This document shows positions 22,293 through 32,566 of a DNA stretch of 64,000 bases, piece after piece. Position numbers and translations under genes: made by a program. The notes beneath the pieces were generated by a model. The model ran no database searches. It was not told the DNA's origin and worked only from the letters and a program-made list of their open reading frames with translations. Source of the DNA: Oscillospiraceae bacterium (lineage in GTDB: Bacteria > Bacillota > Clostridia > Oscillospirales > Ruminococcaceae); the NCBI GenBank assembly GCA_021199795.1, contig JAJQHJ010000004.1:186001-250000 (forward strand), written 5' to 3'. How positions within the stretch are numbered: the first letter of the stretch is position 1; each line of letters opens with the position of its first letter.

Positions 22293-24902
22293 TTATTCTT
22301 CCGTCTCGTCTTCCTCGTCTTCGGGTTCCTCAGAGGCTGCCTTGAGTTCTTCTTCCTCTTCGGCTTCCTGCTTCGCTTCCTCGGTGGCGAGGGCTAGGAG
22401 CTCTTCCTCCGAAAGCTGCTCAACCTCTTCGGTCACGGCTTCCTCGTCGTGCTGAGCTGTCGTGAACGCAGCAACATAGCGGTCGGGGGAGTCTTTCGTG
22501 CGCATGATGGTGACGCCGGTCGAGTACCTGCCCATCACGCTGATGTCAGCAGCACGGACACGGATGATGATTCCGTCGGTGGAAATGAGGATTACGTCCT
22601 CGTCCTCCCTGACAGACCGGATTCCGCATACATGACCCTTTTCGTCAGTAACTTTGTAGCCCTTGATTCCGTAGCCGCCGCGGTTCTGGAGACGGTAAGC
22701 GTCGTTCTTGACACGTCTGCCGTAGCCCTTGTCGGTAATAGTCAGGATGTCGCAGTCTTCGCGGACATTCTGGAGAGATACAACCTCGTCGCCGTCACGG
22801 AGCTTGATAGCCCGAACGCCGTGAGCCGAGCGGGACATAGCCCTGAGCTTCTCCTCATTGAACCGGATGACCATGCCGTTGCGGGTAGCTACGAGCAAAT
22901 CTTCGTGACCACCTGTCATCAGAACGCCTCTTATCTCGTCGCCCTCGTCCAAGCCGATTGCGATGAGACCAGACTTTCTTACATTCTGGTACTTCGAGAG
23001 GTGGGTGCGCTTGATCTTGCCGTTTTTCGTTATCATCGTGACGTACTTGTCGTCGTCGAAATCTTCACACTGGAGCATCGCGGTGATCTTGTCTTCACCC
23101 GGAGTCAGAGGCAGGATGTTGACAATATTCGTGCCGCGGGAGCTCTTTCCGCCCTCGGCGAGTTCATATGTCTTGAGCTTGTACATAATGCCCTTGTCGG
23201 TGATGAAGAGGATGTTGTCGTGGGTCGAGCAGACGAGCATCTGGGAGACAAAGTCTTCCTCTCTCTGCTTCATGCCGCTGACGCCTCTGCCGCCGCGCTT
23301 CTGGACGTTATATTCCGATGAACTTGTCCTCTTGATATAACCGCCGGCTGTCAATGCCACAACGTTGGTATCTTCCGGAATCAGGTCTTCAATATCAACC
23401 TCGCCGCTGACCATCTGGATTTCGGTTCTGCGGTCGTCGCCGAATTTGTCGGCGATCTCTTCCGATTCACTTACAATTATGTCTAATACTCTCTGATGAT
23501 TGGCGAGAATATCCTCGAAATCCTTGATCTTAGCTTCAATAGCGTCGAGTTCATCATAAATCTTCTGACGCTCCATTCCGGTTAGCTGGATGATACGGAG
23601 GTTTGCGATGTATTCAGCCTGAATCTCGCTCAAGCCGAATCTTTCGATGAGTCTTTGCTTCGCTTCCGAAGCTGTCTGCGATGAGCGAATTATCTGCAAA
23701 ACTTCATCTATAAAGTCGAGTGCGATTACAAGACCTTTGAGGATGTGTTCGCGCTCACGGGTCTTCTTTAAATCAAACTTTGTCCTGCGGACTATAACTT
23801 CTGTCTGGAAATCGAGGTACTCCTCGAGAATCTGCTTCAAGGTGAGTACTTTCGGGACGCCGTTCACAAGTGCGAGCATGATGACGCCGACGGTGTCCTG
23901 GAGCTGGGTGTAGGTGAAGAGCTTGTTGAGGACGATCTGCGGGTTGGCGTCTTTTTTTAGCTCGATTACGATTCGCATACCGGTTCTGTCCGACTCATCG
24001 CGGATGAAGTGGATTCCGTCGACACGCTTGTCCTTGACCAGCTGGGCGATGCTCTCGATGAGGCGAGCCTTGTTGACCATGTATGGAATCTCGGTTACGA
24101 TGATGGACGTTCTGCCATTGACCTCTTCGATTTCGGTCTTTGAGCGAAGTGTAATCTTTGCCCTGCCGGTTGCATAGGCAGCCCTGATTCCCGATTTGCC
24201 CATGATAATGCCGCCGGTCGGGAAGTCGGGACCCTTGATGACCTCCATCAGTTCATCCAAAGTGCAATCCGGATTCTCGGCAACCAGCTTGACGCCGTTT
24301 ATGACCTCTCTCAGATTATGCGGGGGAATATTCGTCGCCATACCGACGGCGATTCCGACGGAGCCGTTCACCAGAATATTCGGGAAACGGGAGGGGAGAA
24401 CCACAGGTTCCTTGAGTCGGTCGTCGAAGTTCGGCTGCCAGTCGACAGTGTCCTTGTCGATGTCGGTGAGCATATGGACAGCGATTTTCGCCATTTTTGA
24501 CTCGGTATAACGGTAGGCAGCCGGCGGGTCGCCATCGACAGAACCGAAGTTGCCGTGACCGTCAACGAGGGGATACCTAAGAGAGAAGCTCTGGGCAAGT
24601 CTGACGAGTGCATCATAAACAGATGCGTCGCCATGGGGGTGATATCGACCCAAGCAGTCGCCGACGGTTGTCGCGCACTTCAAGTACTTTTTGTCAGGAG
24701 TCAAGCCATCTTCATACATAGTGTAAAGGATTCGGCGGTGGACAGGCTTCAAGCCATCCCTAACATCCGGCAGAGCGCGCTGGATGATAACCGACATCGA
24801 ATACGCCAGGAATGACGACTTCATTTCATCGTTAATTTCCGTAAGTATAACCTTTTTGTCTTCAGCTAGCATGTTTTTTCTCGCTTTCTTACTTGTCTGC
24901 AT
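22293..24902 (-). CDS. gyrA: DNA gyrase subunit A
   Basis: 869 residues from the ATG at 24902; the ATG at 24872 (Met11) gives a start closer to E. coli GyrA, and neither has a strong ribosome site. Catalytic Tyr132 lies in [10 protein letters not shown], and the C-terminal beta-pinwheel carries the GyrA-box QKRGGRG. The quinolone region reads [10 protein letters not shown], so the position of E. coli Ser83 is Ala93. The last 55 residues are an acidic, mostly Glu tail, longer than usual. With GyrB it introduces negative supercoils. It is separated from gyrB by a YcxB-like gene and a toxin-antitoxin pair. Confidence 0.97.
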   Translation of the reverse strand: MQTSKKARKNMLAEDKKVILTEINDEMKSSFLAYSMSVIIQRALPDVRDGLKPVHRRILYTMYEDGLTPDKKYLKCATTVGDCLGRYHPHGDASVYDALVRLAQSFSLRYPLVDGHGNFGSVDGDPPAAYRYTESKMAKIAVHMLTDIDKDTVDWQPNFDDRLKEPVVLPSRFPNILVNGSVGIAVGMATNIPPHNLREVINGVKLVAENPDCTLDELMEVIKGPDFPTGGIIMGKSGIRAAYATGRAKITLRSKTEIEEVNGRTSIIVTEIPYMVNKARLIESIAQLVKDKRVDGIHFIRDESDRTGMRIVIELKKDANPQIVLNKLFTYTQLQDTVGVIMLALVNGVPKVLTLKQILEEYLDFQTEVIVRRTKFDLKKTREREHILKGLVIALDFIDEVLQIIRSSQTASEAKQRLIERFGLSEIQAEYIANLRIIQLTGMERQKIYDELDAIEAKIKDFEDILANHQRVLDIIVSESEEIADKFGDDRRTEIQMVSGEVDIEDLIPEDTNVVALTAGGYIKRTSSSEYNVQKRGGRGVSGMKQREEDFVSQMLVCSTHDNILFITDKGIMYKLKTYELAEGGKSSRGTNIVNILPLTPGEDKITAMLQCEDFDDDKYVTMITKNGKIKRTHLSKYQNVRKSGLIAIGLDEGDEIRGVLMTGGHEDLLVATRNGMVIRFNEEKLRAMSRSAHGVRAIKLRDGDEVVSLQNVREDCDILTITDKGYGRRVKNDAYRLQNRGGYGIKGYKVTDEKGHVCGIRSVREDEDVILISTDGIIIRVRAADISVMGRYSTGVTIMRTKDSPDRYVAAFTTAQHDEEAVTEEVEQLSEEELLALATEEAKQEAEEEEELKAASEEPEDEEDETEE

Positions 24903-24905
24903 ATT

Positions 24906-25514
24906 TTAAGCTCTGGATATCTTTCTTAATCTTTCAAGCTCTTCCTCGCTCAAATCCCCTTTAGGAATAATACATTGCGTATATTTCGTATAGACCGCAA
25001 ACATCTTGTCGGTTTCGGCGGTTTTGAGGGTTTTGTCACTTAGGTCTATTACCGTCTCAGGAATTTCGGGGTAGGGTTTTAAGTTTCCGGATTCATCCGG
25101 TTCCAAATACTGTGAGTCATCTTCAGGCAGAATTGTACGGACAGTAATTTTTTCAGGATAGATTTTTAAGATATATCGGTCATTTTCGATTGCCGGAAGA
25201 GCTTTCTGGACATTTTTCCGCTCATACCACGGCGACAGAGCATAGACCACCGCGACCGCCAGGCATATAGCCAGGCACATCCATCCGACGCCATACGTGG
25301 GATCCATGACCACCTGCTGCACAAACAGCAGACCCAGCACCAAAAACAGAACGACAAACAGAATCGTCCTCTTTCTTTTATACAGTTTGTAATACATATC
25401 ATACCCCTCCAGCCAGCTCTCCTGGTTGAAGCCGTACTCAATGGTGTCGCAGGAAGCGACATACTCCGCCGGCTCAGTTGGGGTGATTTCGGTTGAATTG
25501 ATTTCGTCTGTCAT
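24906..25514 (-). CDS. YcxB-like membrane protein
   Basis: 202 residues. Two adjacent hydrophobic segments (about 51-70 and 75-95) with a short turn, then a cytoplasmic domain opening NDRYILKIYPEKITVRT. This matches the YcxB-like layout of Firmicutes, function unknown. The gene ends 3 bases before the gyrA start, so gyrA may be translated from the same message. It is an unusual gyrA neighbour. Confidence 0.5.
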   Translation of the reverse strand: MTDEINSTEITPTEPAEYVASCDTIEYGFNQESWLEGYDMYYKLYKRKRTILFVVLFLVLGLLFVQQVVMDPTYGVGWMCLAICLAVAVVYALSPWYERKNVQKALPAIENDRYILKIYPEKITVRTILPEDDSQYLEPDESGNLKPYPEIPETVIDLSDKTLKTAETDKMFAVYTKYTQCIIPKGDLSEEELERLRKISRA

Positions 25515-25531
25515 GGGGACTCCTTTAAGAT

Positions 25532-25951
25532 TTACTCATTATTGTCTGCTAAAATGATATTCAGCATCTGCCGCGGTGTGACGATGAAAGGCTCAATTGG
25601 GAAGTGCTTGAGGTTTCCAGTGACGAGGTAAGACTCCACATCCTTGCGACTTTCCATAACAACTTCGTAAAAGACGCGGTCATCTTCATCAGGGAGGTCA
25701 ATATCTATACTTTCCCCAGCTAAAAAGATGCCTGCTTCTGAAATTCTATACAGTAGCCTTTCTATAATTCCATTATTAAGTTTGAATTTCGGACGAAAGA
25801 GAACATCTTTGTATTCTTCAAGAATTTCCTCGTTCACAATTGGAACTATATCTCCATCGATTACTAACTGCAAAATGCTACCAGGAACGGAGTTCCATTT
25901 CAATAATGCTGATACCAGCACGTTGGTATCAATGACTGCATAATACTTCAT
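25532..25951 (-). CDS. PIN-domain toxin (COG1569-like)
   Basis: 139 residues. PIN fold residues: Asp8 in AVIDTNVLVSALL, Glu42 in NEEILEEY, Asp91 in DLPDEDDRVFYEVV and Asp/Glu further on; the C-terminal YLVTGNLKHFP is typical of the 'putative toxin-antitoxin system toxin component, PIN family'. It would act as a metal-dependent ribonuclease. It overlaps the upstream RelB/DinJ-type antitoxin gene by 4 bases, so the pair is translationally coupled. Confidence 0.85.
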   Translation of the reverse strand: MKYYAVIDTNVLVSALLKWNSVPGSILQLVIDGDIVPIVNEEILEEYKDVLFRPKFKLNNGIIERLLYRISEAGIFLAGESIDIDLPDEDDRVFYEVVMESRKDVESYLVTGNLKHFPIEPFIVTPRQMLNIILADNNE

Positions 25952-26241
25952 TTCCTGCTTTTCCTTGCTTCCGCTATTTCTGCGTTAATTTCGTCAAGAG
26001 TCATGTCCGCAATGCCATTTTCCTCAGCAATTCTGCTTGCCTCTCTCATTGCTCTGTATGCGGCAACTGCGCTGTCTTCTTCCTCTAGTTTCATGCTGAA
26101 CGGTATCCCATTTTCCTGAACCAGTCTTGTGATGCAGATTCGCATGTAGGTCGGAAGATCCATTCCTAACTGTTCGCAAATGCTTGTAGCCCGATCTCTT
26201 GTATTTTCATCTGTTCTGAATTGTACTAATGTGCTTGCCAT
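25948..26241 (-). CDS. RelB/DinJ-family antitoxin
   Basis: 97 residues. Ribbon-helix-helix N-terminus (TLVQFRTDENTRDRATSICEQLGMDL, then PTYMRICITRLVQENGIPF) as in DinJ; the C-terminal half is a long polar helix ending AEARKSRK that would bind the toxin. It precedes and overlaps a PIN toxin rather than a RelE/YafQ toxin, a pairing seen in Firmicutes. AGGAGG precedes the ATG. The promoter carries a matching inverted repeat. Confidence 0.88.
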   Translation of the reverse strand: MASTLVQFRTDENTRDRATSICEQLGMDLPTYMRICITRLVQENGIPFSMKLEEEDSAVAAYRAMREASRIAEENGIADMTLDEINAEIAEARKSRK

Positions 26242-26263
26242 AATAACACCTCCTAGTGTATTC

Positions 26264-26310
26264 TGATTACATTATACCCTATATTGTAATCAAATGCAAG
26301 CATCTGATGA
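26264..26310 (-). promoter_or_regulatory. Promoter and operator of the RelB/PIN pair
   Basis: Leftward -10 TATAAT (about 26271-26276) and -35 TTGCAT (about 26294-26299), 17 bp apart. TGATTACA (26264-26271) and TGTAATCA (26285-26292) form perfect 8-bp inverted arms overlapping the -10, suited to an RHH dimer pair. Confidence 0.75.
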
Positions 26311-26332
26311 CATAATTTTTAGAATACACACC

Positions 26333-26358
26333 GGAAGTTTGCCGCAGGCAAACCTTCC
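26333..26358. repeat. GTTC-type intergenic hairpin repeat (variant)
   Basis: GGAAGTTTGCC/GGCAAACCTTCC, 11-bp stem with one bulge, upstream of the RelB promoter. Confidence 0.65.
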
Positions 26359-26405
26359 GATCCTAGATTTCTTTAAAAGCACTACCTCAAAATTGCACAA
26401 GCATA

Positions 26406-28426
<2,021 letters not shown>

Positions 28427-28431
28427 TTATC

Positions 28432-28689
28432 TCAATGTGCGTTATTTAACCTTTTTATAAGCGTCCTGCTTGCAAGTGACGATATATATACCCTCTCCGT
28501 CAGGTCGTCATCCAGAGTGACAATAAAGCTTTTCGGCATGTCGTAGGAGCAGTATATAACCTGCTTGCTACGTCCGACCTGGGAAAGGTATTCTTTTGTA
28601 ATCTTCGACGTCGACGCTTTCTCAATGTCCATGATGGCGATGATGTTTTTTTCATAGACGGATACGTTGTTGCCAAGGTGTAGGTACAT
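28432..28689 (-). CDS. remB: DUF370 protein RemB (YaaB)
   Basis: 85 residues from the ATG at 28689. The DUF370 family sequence MYLHLGNNVSVYEKNIIAIMD and YCSYDMPKSFIVT near 50 match YaaB of the Bacillus origin region, a paralogue of the matrix and osmoprotection regulator RemA. It sits between recF and gyrB as in B. subtilis. A TTG at 28698 is possible but overlaps recF more. Confidence 0.88.
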   Translation of the reverse strand: MYLHLGNNVSVYEKNIIAIMDIEKASTSKITKEYLSQVGRSKQVIYCSYDMPKSFIVTLDDDLTERVYISSLASRTLIKRLNNAH

Positions 28690-28690
28690 G

Positions 28691-29791
28691 TCACCCAAGT
28701 CTCCCTTGCTTCATTTCCACGCTTTTTCCCTTGAGCCTTTCCCCCTCGCAGCAGGTAATGAACGTCTGCGACTGGGTGAATTCTCCCATGACGAACTCTC
28801 TTCTGTATTTATCCAGCTCCGAGAGGACGTCGTCGAGGAGTACTACCGGTCGGTCGCCGGTTTCGGAATAGAGAACCCTTGCCTGACCTAGCTTCATGCA
28901 GAGTGCTGCTGAACGATTCTGACCCTGGGAGCCGAAATCCTTTACAGGCATACTGTCGAGATACACTCCCATGTCGTCACGGTGAATTCCCGCCTGGGTG
29001 AAGCCGAAGCGGATGTCCTCTTCACGAAGACTCCTTAAAAGCTCAATATATTCATCCGCCATGGCGGTCTTGTAGTCGCTTCTGCCACGCAGATTGTTGA
29101 AAACTGTTGAAAGATATTCTAATCTGAGCTGTTCCCGGCTGCGGGAAATGCTCTCATAAAGCCTTGAGGCACTACTATTCAGAACATTGGTATACGCGCA
29201 CCTCATCATTGAGATATAAGCGCAGGGCTTTGCCAGCTGCTCATCCCAGATGTCGAGCTCGTCCCTGGTGGATATTCCAAGGTAGATATTTTTTAGGACT
29301 GCGTTCCGCTGAGCCAATACTTTTTCGTATCTTGTCACGACGCCAGAATAGAGCGGCTTTATCTGCGATATGCACCTGTCGAGATAGTCTCTTCTTCGCT
29401 CAGGCGAGCCCTTTGTCAGCTCCAGGTCTTCAGGAGTAAACACCACGCAGAGGAGCTTTCCAAGCAACTCGGACATTGATTTCAGCTTCACGCCGTTTAG
29501 GAGAATCCTCTTCTCCCTAGAATTTTTTGAGAGGGTGATGCTTATAATCTGCTCACGGACACTGTCCCGGAAACCGACCTCAATCTCGGCCTTGTCTTTA
29601 TCAAATGCTATAAGGTCTTTTTCCTTAGCACCACGGAAGCTCTTTTCGCCGGTTGAAATCCAGACGGCTTCCATCAGGTTCGTCTTTCCCTGGGCATTCT
29701 CGCCGAAAATAATGTTGGTGCCAGGCTCAGGCACAAAGTCAATTTCCCTTAGATTCCGGAACCCGTCCGCCTTAATATGAGTGATGATCAT
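28691..29791 (-). CDS. recF: DNA repair and replication protein RecF
   Basis: 366 residues. SMC-like ATPase: Walker A GENAQGKTNL at 31-40, signature FGSQGQNRSAALCMKLGQAR near 290-309 and Walker B VVLLDDVLSELD near 322-333. RecF loads RecA at ssDNA gaps with RecO and RecR. It overlaps the S4-domain gene yaaA by 4 bases and is followed by remB, as in Bacillus. Confidence 0.96.
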   Translation of the reverse strand: MIITHIKADGFRNLREIDFVPEPGTNIIFGENAQGKTNLMEAVWISTGEKSFRGAKEKDLIAFDKDKAEIEVGFRDSVREQIISITLSKNSREKRILLNGVKLKSMSELLGKLLCVVFTPEDLELTKGSPERRRDYLDRCISQIKPLYSGVVTRYEKVLAQRNAVLKNIYLGISTRDELDIWDEQLAKPCAYISMMRCAYTNVLNSSASRLYESISRSREQLRLEYLSTVFNNLRGRSDYKTAMADEYIELLRSLREEDIRFGFTQAGIHRDDMGVYLDSMPVKDFGSQGQNRSAALCMKLGQARVLYSETGDRPVVLLDDVLSELDKYRREFVMGEFTQSQTFITCCEGERLKGKSVEMKQGRLG

Positions 29792-30018
29792 TCTATTTCA
29801 AGTGTAAGGGACAGCTCCGGCAGTTCAGCCTTGTCCCCCGGGCGAAGCTTCTTGCCGCGCATCTGGCAGACCTCGCCGTTCACAAGCACCTTTCCCATCC
29901 CGATAATCTCCTTAGCCTCCCCGCCGGTGGCAGTAACCCCGGCAAACTTGAGGAGGGAATCAAGCTTGATGTAGTCGGTGGATATCTGAATTTTTTCGAC
30001 AGATGTTTCTTTAGACAT
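29788..30018 (-). CDS. yaaA: S4-domain RNA-binding protein YaaA
   Basis: 76 residues. One S4 domain, KLDSLLKFAGVTATGGEAKEIIG and VLVNGEVCQMRGKKLRPGDK, typical of the small YaaA/YlmH-like protein between dnaN and recF in Firmicutes and linked to ribosome maturation. Here it is pushed away from dnaN by a nuclease gene that ends 3 bases before its start; it overlaps recF by 4 bases. Confidence 0.93.
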   Translation of the reverse strand: MSKETSVEKIQISTDYIKLDSLLKFAGVTATGGEAKEIIGMGKVLVNGEVCQMRGKKLRPGDKAELPELSLTLEIE

Positions 30019-30021
30019 AGT

Positions 30022-31137
30022 TTATTTACTTTCCTCTAAGCTTTCCTCAATTTCCTCTATTGTTGGCATGGAACCTTTGAAGTCTGCTGGATAGATTTTT
30101 GAAAGCTCATACTCAGATATTCCAATCGGCTGATTTGAGGATTCCAAAGAATACTTTGCCGTCAGATTGTTTTTGTCTTTACAAATTAAGAGACCAATTG
30201 TGGGATTGTCATTTTCTGATTTCACCGAATGATTCACAGCACTTATATAAAATCCGAGCTGTCCCAAATCTGCCGGTTGAAACTTTCCGGTTTTTACCTC
30301 CAGAACAACATAAGCATGAAGCTGGACATGATAAAAAAGTAAGTCTATATAGTAATCATCTTCACCAACAGAAACCCGATACTCTCTGCCCATAAATGCA
30401 AAGCCAGTTCCAAGCTCAATCAAAAATTTTGTGATATTTTCAAGCAGAGCATCTTTAAGCTCTTTCTCATCATATGAATCACGCAATGTCAGAAAATCAA
30501 AGCTATATGGGTCTTTTGTTATTTCCTGTGCCAAATCACCCTGTGGCATTGGGAGAGTTACAGCATAATTTGAGATTGCTTTTCCTTGACGACCATACAA
30601 ATCAGAGGAAATATAGTTCAGAAGAACACTTCTGCTCCAATTATTTTTCAACGTCTGCTTGACATAAAAGATTGCTTTTTCGGTATTGTTTTTGCATTTA
30701 TCTATGATTGTGCGATGATGACTCCACGGTATCATAAATAATTGGTTTATTGAGAAATCGTCCACAGGCTGTGGACGATTTTCGTCCGCAACTATTAATA
30801 AATTTGAATTGTTTGAACTGTCATCATAACTCATTTCAAAATGCGGAGAATAGAGCTCGTAAAAGTATCGCGTGTACTTAAGATTTGTTGCAGATAAGCC
30901 TTTTACATCAGGAAGCTCTCTGCGGAGATCTTTACTGAGTGTTTCATAGAAAGCAGAACCATATTCATTTATATAATTCGATTGAGATATATCTCTTCCA
31001 ATGGAATAGTAAAATTCCAATAAAGAAGTATTCACGGCAACCGCCGCTTTCATCCTGCTGCTCAGATATCTGTCTTTAAGATTATTCAGCCAAACAGAAT
31101 AATCAGAATTACTTTTACCTACGATACTTGTACTCAT
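30022..31137 (-). CDS. PDDEXK nuclease-domain protein (YhcG/DUF1016 family)
   Basis: 371 residues. N-terminal DUF1016 region (about 10-150, with YYSIGRDISQ and NLKYTRYFYELY) and a C-terminal PDDEXK nuclease (about 200-345), where EDDYYIDLLFYHVQLHAYVV leads to EVKTGKF with the catalytic D and ExK. Family members are linked to restriction or mobile DNA defence; the role is unproven. It interrupts the otherwise constant dnaN-yaaA neighbourhood, has an AT-richer sequence than dnaN or recF, and ends 3 bases before yaaA, so it is read with the replication genes. Signs favour insertion by transfer. Confidence 0.88.
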   Translation of the reverse strand: MSTSIVGKSNSDYSVWLNNLKDRYLSSRMKAAVAVNTSLLEFYYSIGRDISQSNYINEYGSAFYETLSKDLRRELPDVKGLSATNLKYTRYFYELYSPHFEMSYDDSSNNSNLLIVADENRPQPVDDFSINQLFMIPWSHHRTIIDKCKNNTEKAIFYVKQTLKNNWSRSVLLNYISSDLYGRQGKAISNYAVTLPMPQGDLAQEITKDPYSFDFLTLRDSYDEKELKDALLENITKFLIELGTGFAFMGREYRVSVGEDDYYIDLLFYHVQLHAYVVLEVKTGKFQPADLGQLGFYISAVNHSVKSENDNPTIGLLICKDKNNLTAKYSLESSNQPIGISEYELSKIYPADFKGSMPTIEEIEESLEESK

Positions 31138-31177
31138 TCTAAACCTCCAATCTATGTAATTTCTATTAAAGTCAAAA

Positions 31178-32287
31178 TCAATCCGTCTTAAGTCTCACCG
31201 GCAGCACCAGGTAGATATACTTATCCCCATCAAGCGGCAGAATCTTCATTGGGAGGTTGCCGCCGTTCATCAGGAGCTTGACCTTGTCGTCCTCAATAAC
31301 CCTCAGCGGGTCGAGGAGGTAGCGGCAGTTGAAGCCTATTTCGATTCTCGGTCCCGAGGTGTCCGCCTGGATGGTCTCATAAATCTTTCCAAGCTGGGTC
31401 TGGCATGAAAGCTTAAGCTCGCCGTCCTCAAATATGCACCGGACGGGTGCCTTGTTCTTGTCATTTATAAGAAGCGATGCACGGTCGAGGCAGCTGACGA
31501 GTTCACGCTTGTCAATTATGACCTCTGTAACGCTCGACTTCGGGATGGAGCCGCGGTAATTGTGGAACTCGCCCTCGAGAAGCCTCGAGAATACGGTGTA
31601 TCCGGAGAAGTCGAAAACAACCTGCTTCTTGGAAACCAGGATTGAACAGGAGTCATCGTCGTTGTCTGAAAGGAGTCTTGAAACCTCATTTAAGGTCTTT
31701 GACGGAACGACAAACTTGAAGTCCTTGTCACACTTCATCGCTTCCGTTCTGACAGCAAGCCTGTAGCCGTCGATTGCGACTACGTTCAGGACGCCGTTTT
31801 CAATCTCAAAGAGCTCGCCCTTGAGGATTGGTCTCGTGTCTACCTGGGAAACTGCAAATACCGACTGGTTTATCATTGCTTTAAGTATTGGCTGCGGTAG
31901 GGTTATCCTCTGGTCGTCGAAGAATTCCGGGAGCTGGGGATAATCGATGGCGTTCATAGCAGTGATGTTATACTCGGTTGAGCCGCCGGAAATGGTCATC
32001 GCATAGTTTTCCTTGACATCGATTGTGATGTTGCCAGACGGCATCTTGCGGATAATTTCGGAGAAGAGCTTCGGGTTGACAATTGCCTCGCCCTCAAAGT
32101 CCGTCTCGACCTGAATGGATGTCTCAATACCGATTTCAAGGTCATAGCCGGTTAAACTCAGGGTATTGTCAATGAGCGAGAACTTGATTCCCTCAAGGGA
32201 GGGTATAGTCGAACGTTCAGCCACAGCTCTCGATACATTAGTAAGAGCCTCGTGGAGCTCTTGCTTATGGCAGGTGAATTTCATCAT
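31178..32287 (-). CDS. dnaN: DNA polymerase III beta subunit (sliding clamp)
   Basis: 369 residues from the ATG at 32287 (AAAGGAG upstream). Three clamp domains are recognisable, from KFTCHKQELHEALTNVSRAV to the C-terminal YIYLVLPVRL. The ring tethers DNA polymerase III and binds DnaA regulators in Firmicutes. It lies 279 bases downstream of dnaA across the presumed unwinding region. The normal neighbour yaaA is displaced by a nuclease gene. Confidence 0.98.
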   Translation of the reverse strand: MMKFTCHKQELHEALTNVSRAVAERSTIPSLEGIKFSLIDNTLSLTGYDLEIGIETSIQVETDFEGEAIVNPKLFSEIIRKMPSGNITIDVKENYAMTISGGSTEYNITAMNAIDYPQLPEFFDDQRITLPQPILKAMINQSVFAVSQVDTRPILKGELFEIENGVLNVVAIDGYRLAVRTEAMKCDKDFKFVVPSKTLNEVSRLLSDNDDDSCSILVSKKQVVFDFSGYTVFSRLLEGEFHNYRGSIPKSSVTEVIIDKRELVSCLDRASLLINDKNKAPVRCIFEDGELKLSCQTQLGKIYETIQADTSGPRIEIGFNCRYLLDPLRVIEDDKVKLLMNGGNLPMKILPLDGDKYIYLVLPVRLKTD

Positions 32288-32325
32288 TGTTTAAAACTCC
32301 TTTACAGCAGTCTCGGATTTCTCCG

Positions 32326-32560
32326 TTTTTAAAAATAAAAAGAGATAGATATATTTAGTATTAGTAGTAGGGGCTGTTGAAATGTTGAAAACCCCTTTCA
32401 GCCAGCTTCCAGACTAGCCCCGCCGTTCAACAACTCTTTCAACCGCCAGAAACCGATTTGTTGAAACCGAAAATTCCTGTTGAAATCGTTGGGAATGTGT
32501 TTGTTGAATGCTAGAAATTCGGTTGAAAAGTTGAATGTGGGTTGAAAATGAAGTTGAAAA
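32326..32560. other. Replication origin (oriC): AT-rich unwinding region, DnaA-trios and GTTGAA-type DnaA boxes
   Basis: AT-rich stretch 32326-32354; trinucleotide run 32356-32370 reading 3'-GAT GAT GAT TAT GAT on the + strand; GGGG (32370-32373); then direct boxes TGTTGAAAT (32375-32383) and TGTTGAAAA (32383-32391). More GTTGAA cores on + start at 32460, 32479, 32503, 32522, 32530, 32541 and 32553; TTCAAC at 32426 and 32438. No TTATCCACA occurs here. Order box, GC-rich spacer, trio, AT-rich DNA matches the basal unwinding system known from B. subtilis, with opening toward dnaN. Confidence 0.85.
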
Positions 32561-32566
32561 GTGGCT

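Noticed and set aside
22449-23321. 290-codon rightward open frame opposite gyrA
   Set aside because: Low-complexity composition produced by the opposite strand of a real gene; no start signal.
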